Positions 1 through 7,616 of a DNA stretch of 32,237 nt are shown here, piece after piece. The translations under genes were made by a program, and so were the position numbers. The notes beneath the pieces were generated by a model. That model worked only from the letters and a program-made list of their open reading frames with translations, did no database searches and had not been told where the DNA came from. Position 1 is the first letter of the stretch. Each line of letters begins with the position of its first letter. Source of the DNA: Chromobacterium sinusclupearum (GTDB taxonomy: Bacteria > Pseudomonadota > Gammaproteobacteria > Burkholderiales > Chromobacteriaceae); contig NZ_PPTF01000041.1 of assembly GCF_002902845.1 (NCBI RefSeq), positions 1 to 32,237 on the forward strand, given 5' to 3'.

Positions 1-657
1 GCGGTATTCGGCGTAGATCTCGGTGGTGAAGGTGTGGAAGTGCAGCAGCATGAAGGCGCCGAACTCGGACAGGGTGGACAGCGCCACCAGCAGCATGCCG
101 CCCAGCAGGGCCGGCTTCAGTTGCGGCAGGGTCACGCGGCGGAAGCAGGCCCATGGCGACAGGCCCAGCGAACGGGCGGTTTCTTCCAGCGCCGGGTCCA
201 TATTGCGCAGCACCGCCGACACCGGCAGATAGACCAGCGGCGTGTAGGCGGTGGTCAGCACCAGCCATGCGCCCCAGAAGCCTTGCAGATCGGGACTCAG
301 CGACACCCAGGCGAAGCTGGTGATGAACGGCGGAATGGCCAGCGGGGCCACGCACAGCAGCGCCCACAGCTTATGGCCGGGCAGCTGGGTGCGCTCCACC
401 AGCCAGGCCGAGGCCGTGCCGGCGATGGCGCAGCTGCAGGTGCTGGCCAGCACGATCAGCGCGGTATTGCCGGCCAGCCGGCCGACGATGGGGCGGAACA
501 GCAGCTCGGCGGCGTCGCCGCCGCCGACACTGGCCGCCTGCCACAGCGTGAAACCGAGCGGCAGCAGCACCAGCAGCGCCACCAGCGCGGCGCAGGCGGT
601 GAGGCCTAGCGGCCGCCGGCCGCCGCCGGCGGCCAGGCTTGAGGCGGCGATGCTCAT
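1..657 (-). CDS. fbpB: Iron(III) ABC transporter permease, FbpB-like, N-terminal part (cut by window start)
   Basis: This is the first 219 codons of an inner-membrane permease that would pass ferric iron delivered by the periplasmic binding protein encoded just upstream. The ATG at 657 directly abuts the TAA of that gene (658-660), so the two are translationally coupled. Hydrophobic segments are visible at about residues 17-40 and 65-85 and in several later stretches. The loop EETARSLGLSPW followed by RVTLP is the EAA motif where the ATPase subunit docks, typical of FbpB/SfuB/CysT-like permeases. FbpB proteins usually exceed 500 residues with two fused permease halves; only the first half can be read here. 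The ATPase gene (fbpC) would be expected beyond the window edge. The family is clear; iron specificity rests on the neighbours. Confidence 0.85.
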   Translation of the reverse strand, partial: MSIAASSLAAGGGRRPLGLTACAALVALLVLLPLGFTLWQAASVGGGDAAELLFRPIVGRLAGNTALIVLASTCSCAIAGTASAWLVERTQLPGHKLWALLCVAPLAIPPFITSFAWVSLSPDLQGFWGAWLVLTTAYTPLVYLPVSAVLRNMDPALEETARSLGLSPWACFRRVTLPQLKPALLGGMLLVALSTLSEFGAFMLLHFHTFTTEIYAEYR

Positions 658-1662
658 TTACAGCAGCCCTGCCTGGCGCAGCAGCTTGGCCGACTGGCTG
701 TCGTCGCCCAGCTTCTGCATGTCCAGCGGCGGCGGGTTCAGCTGGCTGAAGGGCTTCAGCTGCGGGGCCGGGGCCACGCCGGGCAGCAGCGGGTACTCGA
801 AGGTGATGTTGCTCTTGGCGATCAGCTGCTGGGCGCGCGGGCTCACCAGATAGGCCAGAAACTTCTGCGCCGCCTCCGGATTGTGCGCGCTCTTCAGGAT
901 GCCCGCGCCGGACACGTTGATCAGCGCGCCGACGTCGGCATTCGGGAAGTGGTACAGCTGGCTGTGCATGCCCTTGCTGCCCAGTTCCACCTGCAGGCGG
1001 GTCCAGTAGTAGTTGTTGATGATGCCGACGGCCACGCCGCCGCGGTTCACCGCCGCCACCACGCCTTCGTTGTCGTCAAAGGTTTGGGCGTTGTCGCGCA
1101 GACCTTTCAGCCAGGCCAGCGCGGCCTGATCGCCCTTCAGCGCGCGCACGGCGCTGACCAGCGGCAGGAAGTCGCCGTCGGACGGGGCGATGGCCAGCTT
1201 GCCTTTCCATTGCGGCTTGGCCAGGTCCATCAGCGAAGCCGGCATGGCCATGCCGGCCGTCAGCTTGTTGTTGAAGACCAGCACGTTTTCGCGCGCCGTC
1301 ACGCCCACCCACTCGCCCTGCGGCGAGCTGTAGCGCGCCGGAATCGGCGACAGGGTGGCGGCCGGCAGCTTGGCCAGCATCTGCTTGCCTTCCAGCAGCA
1401 TCAGCTCCGGCGAGTTGGACGCGAAGTAGACGTCGGCCGGCGAGGCCTTGCCCTCGGCCAGCAACTGGGCCGACAGTTCCGGGCCTTCCCCGGAGCGGAT
1501 CTTCACGCCGATGCCGCTCATCTTTTCGAAGTCGTCGGTCAGCAGCTTGACCGTTTGCGGGTGCTGGGCGTTGTACAGCACCAGGCTGGCGGCGAGGGAG
1601 AGCTGGCTGGCCGCCAGCAGGCCGCCGGCGAGCAGGGCGGCGAGCAGGGTATTCGTCTTCAT
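658..1662 (-). CDS. fbpA: Periplasmic ferric iron-binding protein of an ABC transporter (FbpA-like)
   Basis: The 334-residue protein has a Sec signal peptide (residues 1-24, ending SLAA) and the mature start SLVLYNAQHPQT, matching the VYNGQH opening of FbpA/SfuA/HitA ferric-binding proteins. Residues corresponding to the Neisseria FbpA iron ligands can be placed by eye: His34 (NAQH) and the Tyr218-Tyr219 pair (INNYYW). The segment that holds the glutamate ligand in Neisseria FbpA reads YFASNSPEL here, so the glutamate seems replaced by serine. Start choice is supported by AGAGGAAAAAG upstream. It lies 27 bp after the DyP peroxidase gene and directly before the permease gene, all on the minus strand in one probable operon. 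Iron as substrate is inferred from family, ligands and Fur-like sites. Confidence 0.87.
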   Translation of the reverse strand: MKTNTLLAALLAGGLLAASQLSLAASLVLYNAQHPQTVKLLTDDFEKMSGIGVKIRSGEGPELSAQLLAEGKASPADVYFASNSPELMLLEGKQMLAKLPAATLSPIPARYSSPQGEWVGVTARENVLVFNNKLTAGMAMPASLMDLAKPQWKGKLAIAPSDGDFLPLVSAVRALKGDQAALAWLKGLRDNAQTFDDNEGVVAAVNRGGVAVGIINNYYWTRLQVELGSKGMHSQLYHFPNADVGALINVSGAGILKSAHNPEAAQKFLAYLVSPRAQQLIAKSNITFEYPLLPGVAPAPQLKPFSQLNPPPLDMQKLGDDSQSAKLLRQAGLL

Positions 1663-1689
1663 CTTGTCTTTTTCCTCTTTTCCAATGGG

Positions 1690-2985
1690 TTACAGCGCGG
1701 CGAACAGCGCCTCGCCGATATAGCCGCCCGGGCGCGCGCCCGGCGGGCAGGCGAAGATGGCGCTGGCGACGTGGGTGGTGTACTGGTTCATCATGTCCTG
1801 GCTGGCCAGCTTCTTGTTGATGCGGATGAAGCCAGTGCGCGGATCGCGCTGGTAGGCGATGAAGAACAGGCCGGCATCGTATTCGATGCCCTGGTGCCAG
1901 GGCGGCCAGCGCTCGGCGGTGAAGTTGGCGCCGTCGTTGTAGGAGTAGGCCCGGCGCAGGATGCGCGCGCCGTCGTTCTCCTGCGCAGAGGCGACGCGGG
2001 AGTGGGCGGTTTCCGGAATCACCGGGTTGCCGTCCTTGTCCACCGCGTTCAGCTTCATCGGCTCGAACTCATGCCGCTGGCCCAGCGGCGCGCCGCTATC
2101 CTTGTAGCGGCCCACCACTTCCTGCTGGAAGCCCAGTTCGGTCTTGTCCCAGTGTTCCAGCGCGATGCGGATGCGACGCACCACCACATAGCTGCCGCCC
2201 TTCATCCAGCCGCCCTCGTCGCCTACCCAGATGAACTGGTTCATCAGCGCCGGGTCCTTGGTGGACGGGTTGTTGGTGCCGTCTTTGAAACCCATCAGAT
2301 TGCGCGGGGTGCCGCCGCCGGGCGCGCCGCTGGCGAAGCCGGTCTGCGCCCAGCGCACGCTGGCGATGCCGTCGGCCAGCGCGGCCAGTTGCCGCACCGC
2401 GTGGAAGGCCACTTGCGGGTCGTCGGCGCAGGCTTGCACCGATAGGTCGCCGCCGCTCCTCTCCGGCACCAGTTGGTCGCCGTTGAACTTGGGCAGATCC
2501 ACCAGCGCTTCCGGCCGGCGCGCCGCCAGGCCGAAGCGGTCCACGCCGTTCTTGCTGAACAGGCTGGGGCCGAAGCCGAAGGTCAGCGTCAGGCGGGCAG
2601 GGGACAGGCCCACGGCTTCGCCGGAATCGAGCGGCGCCTTGTCGCTTTGGCCGGACAGCGCGCGCGCCGGTTGGCCATGGGTGAGGCGGGCCGCCGCGTC
2701 GGTCCAGGCCTTCAACAGGGCGATCAGATCTTCGCGCTTGGCGGTGTCCGCCACGTCGAAGGCCGCGAAATAGCTGTTTTGCTGTTGCGGAGTGAGAATG
2801 CCGCCCTGGTGGGGGCCGTAAAACGGCTCCACGTCCTTGGGCAGCTTCGCCGCGGCCGGTTTGGCGGCGCCGGCAGCGGCCAGCGCGCCGGGCGCGCCGC
2901 CCAGCCAGCCCGCCAGCGCCAGCGCGCCGCCGGCCAGCAGGAAGCCGCGGCGCGATGGTTGCGGGGGTGTCTTGCGATTGCTCAT
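1690..2985 (-). CDS. efeB: Tat-exported DyP-type heme peroxidase, EfeB family
   Basis: The 431-residue protein starts at an ATG overlapping the stop of the preceding gene (ATGA, 2982-2985). A twin-arginine signal SRRGFLL (residues 11-17) and hydrophobic stretch indicate folded, heme-loaded export to the periplasm. The DyP signature GFKDG is at 232-236, with Asp235 the catalytic distal acid, and His328 in ETAHSR is the expected proximal heme ligand, followed by RILRRAYSYNDG. EfeB normally works with the EfeU permease and EfeO cupredoxin protein to oxidise ferrous iron for uptake; a role in removing iron from heme has also been proposed. Neither EfeU nor EfeO is encoded here; the neighbours are an NHL propeller and an FbpAB system, so it probably serves ferric uptake by another route. 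The reading frame is open further upstream, but the Tat signal and overlap fix this start. Confidence 0.92.
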   Translation of the reverse strand: MSNRKTPPQPSRRGFLLAGGALALAGWLGGAPGALAAAGAAKPAAAKLPKDVEPFYGPHQGGILTPQQQNSYFAAFDVADTAKREDLIALLKAWTDAAARLTHGQPARALSGQSDKAPLDSGEAVGLSPARLTLTFGFGPSLFSKNGVDRFGLAARRPEALVDLPKFNGDQLVPERSGGDLSVQACADDPQVAFHAVRQLAALADGIASVRWAQTGFASGAPGGGTPRNLMGFKDGTNNPSTKDPALMNQFIWVGDEGGWMKGGSYVVVRRIRIALEHWDKTELGFQQEVVGRYKDSGAPLGQRHEFEPMKLNAVDKDGNPVIPETAHSRVASAQENDGARILRRAYSYNDGANFTAERWPPWHQGIEYDAGLFFIAYQRDPRTGFIRINKKLASQDMMNQYTTHVASAIFACPPGARPGGYIGEALFAAL

Positions 2986-4103
2986 TTGGCCAGCACCAGA
3001 TTGTTGTTGTCGTCGGTCACGTAGTAGAAGCCGTCGCCTTGCGGGGTGAGGGCAATGCCGAACAGGTCGCCGTTGCCGGGCGGCGTTTGCGCCTTGTTGG
3101 CGTCTATCCAGCGGGCGGCCAGCTGTTCGCCGGTGGCCGGGTCGATCTCCACCACCTTGCCGTTGGAGCCGTTGGTGGCCAGCAGATGGCCCTGCGGCGT
3201 GGCGGTCAGCGCCAGCGGGCGCAGCAGCAGGCCGTCGTGGGTCAGGGTGCGGCCGATGCCGGCGCTGGTGGTGCGGGTGGTGGCGTCCCAAATCTCGCTG
3301 ATGCGGTTGCCCAGGGCGTCGGACACGTAGAGTTTGTCATCCTTGCCGTAGACCAGGCCGGTGGGGCCGATCAGGAACACGCCCTTGTCGGCCTGCTCGC
3401 CGAAGCCGCTGGCCACCACGGTGCGGCTGACGATCTTGGGCGGCTTTCCGGCCGGGATCTCCAGCTCCAGCCGCAGCACGGTGGCAAGGTTGACCACCGG
3501 CGGCGTGCCCTTGGCGCTGCCGACGCCGAAGCCGGCGTTGCTGACAAACAGCGTGACTTTGTCGCCGTTGTCTATCACCGCCATATTGCCCCATGGGTCG
3601 TTGATGTCCGGGCCGGACCACACGTCGGCCAGCTTGCCTTCGCTGTCCAGCACCATTAGGCAGCCGGCGCCCTTGGTGTCGGTGGTGCCGTCATTGCTGG
3701 GCGTGCTGCCGACGATGACCCAGCCGCTCTTCAGCACCGTCATCGCGGTGGACAGGCCCACGCCGCCCGGACACTGTTCCAGCGTGCGCGGGATCTGCGC
3801 GAACAGCGACATCTGCTTGCTGTCCGGATGATAGTTGACGATGGTGCTGCCCATGCCCTGCAGGTTGGCGGCGTTGTTGAAGTTGTCCACCAGCACGTCT
3901 CCGGTCTTCAACTTGCCGGCCGTGGTCGGCGAAACGGCGATGGCGTAGGGGTTCTGGTCGCCGTTGTCCGGCACCGTGTTGACCAGCACCGTATGTTTCT
4001 TGATGCCGGCGAGGAAGACGTCGGCTGCGTGGGCGCTGCCGGCCAGGGCCAGCAGGGCGGCCAGGGCGGCCGCCAGGCGGCGTTGCGTGAAGTTCGCTTT
4101 CAT
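2982..4103 (-). CDS. Secreted NHL/SMP-30-like beta-propeller protein of unknown role
   Basis: The 373-residue protein begins MKANFTQRR with a Sec signal peptide (cleavage probably after GSAHA, near residue 26). The chosen ATG has GGAGACC 9 bp upstream; an in-frame ATG 24 bp earlier overlaps that ribosome site and is less likely. The mature part repeats units such as GLVYGKDDKLYVSDALGNRI, HLLATNGSNGKVVEID and DGFYYVTDDNNN, the pattern of NHL/SMP-30/YncE-type beta-propeller blades. No enzymatic residues can be assigned. Its stop overlaps the start of the EfeB-type peroxidase, so the two are made together and probably act together in the periplasm, for example as an iron- or heme-binding partner. 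That role is inference only. A Fur-like box lies 38-52 bp upstream. Confidence 0.8.
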   Translation of the reverse strand: MKANFTQRRLAAALAALLALAGSAHAADVFLAGIKKHTVLVNTVPDNGDQNPYAIAVSPTTAGKLKTGDVLVDNFNNAANLQGMGSTIVNYHPDSKQMSLFAQIPRTLEQCPGGVGLSTAMTVLKSGWVIVGSTPSNDGTTDTKGAGCLMVLDSEGKLADVWSGPDINDPWGNMAVIDNGDKVTLFVSNAGFGVGSAKGTPPVVNLATVLRLELEIPAGKPPKIVSRTVVASGFGEQADKGVFLIGPTGLVYGKDDKLYVSDALGNRISEIWDATTRTTSAGIGRTLTHDGLLLRPLALTATPQGHLLATNGSNGKVVEIDPATGEQLAARWIDANKAQTPPGNGDLFGIALTPQGDGFYYVTDDNNNLVLAK

Positions 4104-4140
4104 CGTTGTGGTCTCCATGGGAGGCAATTGCGAACGCTAA

Positions 4141-4155
4141 CGTGAATTATTATCA
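4141..4155 (-). promoter_or_regulatory. Fur-box-like site upstream of the beta-propeller gene
   Basis: Read on the minus strand the 15-mer is TGATAAT-A-ATTCACG. The left half matches the 7-1-7 Fur consensus (TGATAAT-N-ATTATCA) exactly and the right half at 4 of 7 positions. It lies in the 88-bp gap between the porin and propeller genes, so the downstream genes may have an additional iron-responsive promoter. No clear -35/-10 pair was identified here. Confidence 0.45.
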
Positions 4156-4191
4156 GCATAGTCTGCATCTCGCCTCCGATTCGGCTCTTGT

Positions 4192-5688
4192 TCAGAAGGT
4201 GAGGGTGGTTTTCAAGCCCACGACCCAGCTATTGGGAATGCGCTGGGTTTGTGTCGCGTCGCTTGGCAAGGGCACGCCGGCTCCCACGTTGCGCACGTAC
4301 TGCAAGTCGGCCTGCCATTGCCACCATGGCGTCAACTGATACTGGTAGCTGGCTTCGATCTGCGTCTCGTCGCTGCGTACCGGGTACAGCGGATTATTGT
4401 TATTGGCCGCGGTATCCCTGTCGTAAGCCGCCAGATGATTGCCCACCTTGACATAGCCGAAGGCGAGACCGGCGACGTCGTTGTCGCGGCCGGCGAACGG
4501 CGCGGTCAGGGTCAGGCCGGCATTGGCGGAGAAGCTGATCTGGTTGCGGTCGCCGGGCGCGCCCATGGCGCGGGCGAATACGTTCAGCGTCTGCGTGCTG
4601 TCTTCGGCCGGGCGCCAGATCGTCTGGTCCGCCACCGCATAGATGCTGTAGTTGCCGTTGTGCGTCTGCGGGTTGCCCTGAGTGACGGCCAGCGCTTGGC
4701 CGTTGACGTCCCAGCGGGTGTCGGCGGTTTTCTGGTTCAGATACCAGAAGCCGATCTTGTACGTGCCGGGCAGGCTGCCGATGCCGTTGCCGGCATGCGG
4801 CGTTTCCAGCGCGCCGTTGGATGGCAGGTTGCGGCCGTACTGCAGCTCGCCGATGAACAGCGTGCCGCCGTGGCGGCTGAACGTCGTGCCGTATTTGTTC
4901 AGTTGTTGCGGGTCGGAAGGGTTCTGCGAAACGTCGCGGGTCGGATCGCCGGCAAAGGCGCCGCCGAGCAGCGTGAAATTGTCGCCTATCTTGCCGCGCA
5001 GGCGCACGCCCAGGCCGGACAGCGGATAGGCCGGGCCGCCGGCCGGCAGGTCTACCGACGGCAGCGCGGGCCAGCCGAACATGGTGCCCATGAAGGTACC
5101 GCCGTACTGCGTCACCATGAACTCCTGATCCAGGCTCTGCTGGCCAACCTTCAGGTCCAGCCTATCGCCGTTCAGCTGTTGCTGGAACCAGGCTTCCCAC
5201 AGCCGGGTGGCGCGGTCGGCCTCAATGCCGCTCGCGCTCTGGATGCTGCCGACGTATTGCGCGCTGAAGGGCTTGCCGTGGATGTCCAGCACGCTGACGT
5301 TGAAGCTGCCGCCGTTCCACCAGCCGGCGCGCTGAGTGTCCAATCCCAGCGTCAGCGTGGCAAGGCCCTGGTATTTGCCGCCGTATTGCAGGCCGCCGCT
5401 GACATTGCGCAGATACTCGCTGCTTTCGGTCAGGCCCAGGGTGACGCCATTGCGGCCCAGCGCGGAGCGCAGGCCGCCGATGTCGCCCAGCAAGGTGGAA
5501 CGGTTCCACCAGCCGGTCCATTGCGAATCCGGCTGGGCTTTGATGGTTTGGTCGGCTTCCGGCAGCTCGGCCGGATTGACGTCGCTGGCTTCGGTTTGCG
5601 CGGCATGGACCGCGCCGGCCAGCAGCAGGCCCGTTGCGATGGCGCAGGCCAGCAGCCGGCGCGGATGGGGTGGGGGGCTTCGTTTCAC
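4192..5688 (-). CDS. OprB-family outer-membrane porin, probably iron-regulated
   Basis: The 498-residue protein starts at GTG (5686-5688) with AAGGGAGA upstream. It has a Sec signal peptide (cleavage probably after AGAVHA) and the OprB-family pattern: WWNRSTLLGDIGGLRSALGRNGV near the N terminus, then alternating amphipathic strands (LDLKVGQQSLDQEF, GVRLRGKIGDNFTLLGGAF, YKIGFWYLN) and a terminal phenylalanine after TLT, the outer-membrane beta-barrel assembly signal. OprB porins classically pass sugars, but related porins in cyanobacteria have been linked to inorganic iron entry. This gene leads a probable five-gene iron operon and has Fur-like boxes in its 5' region, so passage of iron or an iron complex is more likely here than sugar uptake. 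Family is confident; substrate is inferred. Confidence 0.87.
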   Translation of the reverse strand: MKRSPPPHPRRLLACAIATGLLLAGAVHAAQTEASDVNPAELPEADQTIKAQPDSQWTGWWNRSTLLGDIGGLRSALGRNGVTLGLTESSEYLRNVSGGLQYGGKYQGLATLTLGLDTQRAGWWNGGSFNVSVLDIHGKPFSAQYVGSIQSASGIEADRATRLWEAWFQQQLNGDRLDLKVGQQSLDQEFMVTQYGGTFMGTMFGWPALPSVDLPAGGPAYPLSGLGVRLRGKIGDNFTLLGGAFAGDPTRDVSQNPSDPQQLNKYGTTFSRHGGTLFIGELQYGRNLPSNGALETPHAGNGIGSLPGTYKIGFWYLNQKTADTRWDVNGQALAVTQGNPQTHNGNYSIYAVADQTIWRPAEDSTQTLNVFARAMGAPGDRNQISFSANAGLTLTAPFAGRDNDVAGLAFGYVKVGNHLAAYDRDTAANNNNPLYPVRSDETQIEASYQYQLTPWWQWQADLQYVRNVGAGVPLPSDATQTQRIPNSWVVGLKTTLTF

Positions 5689-5723
5689 AGTGTCACATCT
5701 CCCTTCTAAACATCCATGTTTTA

Positions 5724-5748
5724 AGTAATGCGTATCGTTTTCATTATT
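5724..5748 (-). promoter_or_regulatory. Overlapping Fur-box-like sites in the porin 5' region
   Basis: Two overlapping 19-mers, 5724-5742 and 5730-5748, read on the minus strand match the Fur consensus (repeats of GATAAT then CATTATC) at about 13 and 12 of 19 positions by hand count. They sit 36-60 bp upstream of the porin GTG, within the predicted 5' untranslated region. Overlapping boxes are common at Fur-repressed promoters. Confidence 0.4.
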
Positions 5749-5808
5749 GCGACGAGGCGAGGCTGTTCTGTATGGGACGCTGGGTTTATCAGCGCAGCAG
5801 ACAGTTCC

Positions 5809-5836
5809 AGCATAGATAAACGAAAATCATTATCAA
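5809..5836 (-). promoter_or_regulatory. Probable promoter of the porin-led iron operon
   Basis: On the minus strand TTGATA (5836-5831) and TATGCT (5814-5809) are separated by 16 bp, close to a sigma-70 promoter. The -35 hexamer lies inside the Fur-like box 5821-5835, the expected arrangement for iron-dependent repression. Predicted transcription starts near 5802, giving an approximately 115-nt leader. Confidence 0.45.
5821..5835 (-). promoter_or_regulatory. Strong Fur-box-like site overlapping the porin promoter
   Basis: Minus-strand sequence TGATAAT-G-ATTTTCG matches the 7-1-7 Fur consensus at 12 of 14 positions, with a perfect left half. It overlaps the predicted -35 element of the porin operon. 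This is the best of the Fur-like sites in the window and the main evidence for iron control of the five-gene locus. Confidence 0.6.
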
Positions 5837-6264
5837 TGGTTGACTGAACATGCCGCTTTTTTGACAGTTGTCGGGCTGAGCGGCATGAACAAAATCTTGG
5901 CAGACAGCGACAGCCGTGCGGCAAGGAGGCGCAAAGCTGGATCAGGGGGAGCGGCGCTAAGTCTGGTTTGGCTAGGCAGATAATGATTTTGGCTTGATAA
6001 ACAGGTGTTTCATGCCATGGATATGTACGTTTTGGCCTTGGCTGGCGTGACAGGCTTGTCGCGTCATCGCATGGGGAAGAGAGATCGAGTGCTTGATGTT
6101 TATTGTTTGACAAAATTTCATGGTTTTGCGTCCCTTTCTATACGGTGGTGTCGCAAACAGGATAGTGACTTCTTGCCGCCATCCTTTAGAATCGATCGAG
6201 CAACTAAAAACAGCCGGCGGAAACCAGCGCCGGCGCACGACAGAACAAGGAAGGAAAACCATCA

Positions 6265-7479
6265 ATGAGCAATTCGGTAACCCGCGCGGACTTCGATCAG
6301 GTCATGGTCCCCAATTACGGCCCAGCCGGTTTCATCCCGGTCAAGGGCCTGGGCTCTCGCATCTGGGACCAGGACGGCCGTGAATTCGTCGATCTGGCCG
6401 GCGGCATCGCCGTCAACTCGCTGGGCCATTGCCATCCGGAACTGGTGGCGGCCCTGACCGAGCAGGCTAACAAGCTGTGGCATGTGTCCAATGTGTTCAC
6501 CAACGAGCCGGCGCTGAAGCTGGCCAGCCTGCTGGTGGAAAAGACCTTCGCCGAGCGCGTGTTCTTCTGCAACTCCGGCGCCGAGGCCAACGAGGCCGCG
6601 TTCAAGCTGGCGCGCAAGTATGCGCATGACCACTTCGGCGCCGACAAGAACCAGATTCTGTCCTGTCTCAATTCCTTCCACGGCCGCACCCTGTTCACCG
6701 TCAGCGTGGGCGGCCAGCCCAAGTACACCGAGGGTTTCGGCCCGGTGCCGGGCGGCATCGGCCATATCGAATTCAATAATATCGAATCGCTGAAGGCCGC
6801 CATCTCCGACAAGACCTGCGCGGTGGTGATCGAACCCATCCAGGGCGAAAGCGGCGTGATGCCGGCCGATCCGGAGTTTCTCAAGGCCGCGCGCGAGCTG
6901 TGCGATGCGCACAACGCGCTGCTGATCTTTGACGAAGTGCAAAGCGGCATGGGCCGCACCGGCGCACTGTATGCCTACCAGCAATACGGCGTGACCCCGG
7001 ATATCCTGACTTCGGCCAAGGGCATAGGCGGCGGCTTCCCCATCGGCGCCATGCTGACCACCGAAAAAGTGGCCAAGAGCTTCGGCATCGGCACCCACGG
7101 TTCGACTTACGGCGGCAATCCGCTGGCCTGCGCGGTCGCGCACAAGGTGGTGTCGCTGATCAGCGATCCGGCGCTGCTGGCCGGCGTGGAAGCGCGTCAC
7201 CAGCGTCTGGTGGCGGGTTTGCAAGCGATCAACGCCAAGCACAAGGTGTTCAAGCTGGTGCGCGGCAAGGGCCTGCTGATCGGTTGCGTGCTGACTGATG
7301 AATACAACGGCCGCGCCCGCGATTTCCTCAAGGCCGCCGAGAAGCAGCAACTGATGATTCTGGTGGCCGGCCTCAGCGTGCTGCGTCTGGCGCCGTCGCT
7401 GGTGATCAGCGACGCCGACATCGACGAAGGCCTGAAGCGCCTCGACGCCGCCATCGCCGACCTGCTGTCCGCTAAGTGA
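6265..7479 (+). CDS. aruC: Succinylornithine/acetylornithine aminotransferase (AST pathway)
   Basis: This 404-residue class-III PLP aminotransferase converts N2-succinylornithine to N-succinylglutamate semialdehyde in arginine catabolism; homologs can also act on acetylornithine in biosynthesis. Visible features are the N-terminal [17 protein letters not shown], the cofactor phosphate-binding [10 protein letters not shown] (103-112), the ring-stacking [13 protein letters not shown] (221-233, Asp223) and the PLP lysine Lys252 in [11 protein letters not shown]. Start: AAGGAAGG upstream of ATG. It is first in an aruC-aruF-aruG-aruD-aruB operon, which favours the catabolic assignment over ArgD. 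A GC-rich stem-loop and 137 bp separate it from aruF, so expression of the two may differ. Confidence 0.93.
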   Translation: MSNSVTRADFDQVMVPNYGPAGFIPVKGLGSRIWDQDGREFVDLAGGIAVNSLGHCHPELVAALTEQANKLWHVSNVFTNEPALKLASLLVEKTFAERVFFCNSGAEANEAAFKLARKYAHDHFGADKNQILSCLNSFHGRTLFTVSVGGQPKYTEGFGPVPGGIGHIEFNNIESLKAAISDKTCAVVIEPIQGESGVMPADPEFLKAARELCDAHNALLIFDEVQSGMGRTGALYAYQQYGVTPDILTSAKGIGGGFPIGAMLTTEKVAKSFGIGTHGSTYGGNPLACAVAHKVVSLISDPALLAGVEARHQRLVAGLQAINAKHKVFKLVRGKGLLIGCVLTDEYNGRARDFLKAAEKQQLMILVAGLSVLRLAPSLVISDADIDEGLKRLDAAIADLLSAK

Positions 7480-7616
7480 TGACGCGCCGCGCGGCGTTCC
7501 CGCGCGGCCGTCGTCTTTGCCCCCGATTTTGCAGTCACGACCCCGCCTGGCGCCGGGTTGCGGCTGCGGCTGCGCCGGAATTTCGCGGCGCTGCGCCAAC
7601 CCAGGGAGGAAGTCCC
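7480..7616 (+). other. aruC-aruF spacer with strong GC stem-loop
   Basis: The spacer contains the inverted repeat GCCGCGCGG (7486-7494) and CCGCGCGGC (7500-7508) around a 5-base loop, with a further GAC/GTC pairing outside. Only a short T-poor stretch follows, so this is better read as an RNA-stability or partial-attenuation element than as a full terminator. Confidence 0.45.

Larger units (their letters stand above)
5701..6264. other. Divergent intergenic region between porin operon and aruC
   Basis: This roughly 560-bp stretch has lower GC than its flanks and no convincing gene; the open frames across it lack ribosome sites and recognisable protein character. It holds Fur-like sites (5724-5748, 5821-5835 and a weaker one at 5978-5992) and a probable minus-strand promoter for the porin. 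Toward aruC the best -10 is TAGAAT (6187-6192) with a poor -35. Confidence 0.6.

Noticed and set aside
883..2445. Long plus-strand open frame (520 codons) opposite fbpA and efeB
   Set aside because: It is antisense to two well-recognised genes, is rich in Ala, Arg, Gln, Val and His without domain character, and reflects third-position GC bias.
4249..5709. Long plus-strand frame (486 codons) opposite the porin gene
   Set aside because: Composition is that of an antisense shadow; the porin has signal peptide, barrel pattern and ribosome site.
5978..5992. Third Fur-like sequence (AGATAAT-G-ATTTTGG) in the intergenic region
   Set aside because: Only about 10 of 14 matches and not next to a promoter candidate; mentioned but not called as a site.
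5721..6113. Minus-strand frame of 130 codons in the porin-aruC intergenic region
   Set aside because: No ribosome site, no signal or domain pattern, and it covers promoter and Fur-like sites.
6057..6154. Two TGTCGC motifs upstream of aruC as possible Pseudomonas-type ArgR sites
   Set aside because: They are over 90 bp apart and lack the AA and direct-repeat spacing of the known site.
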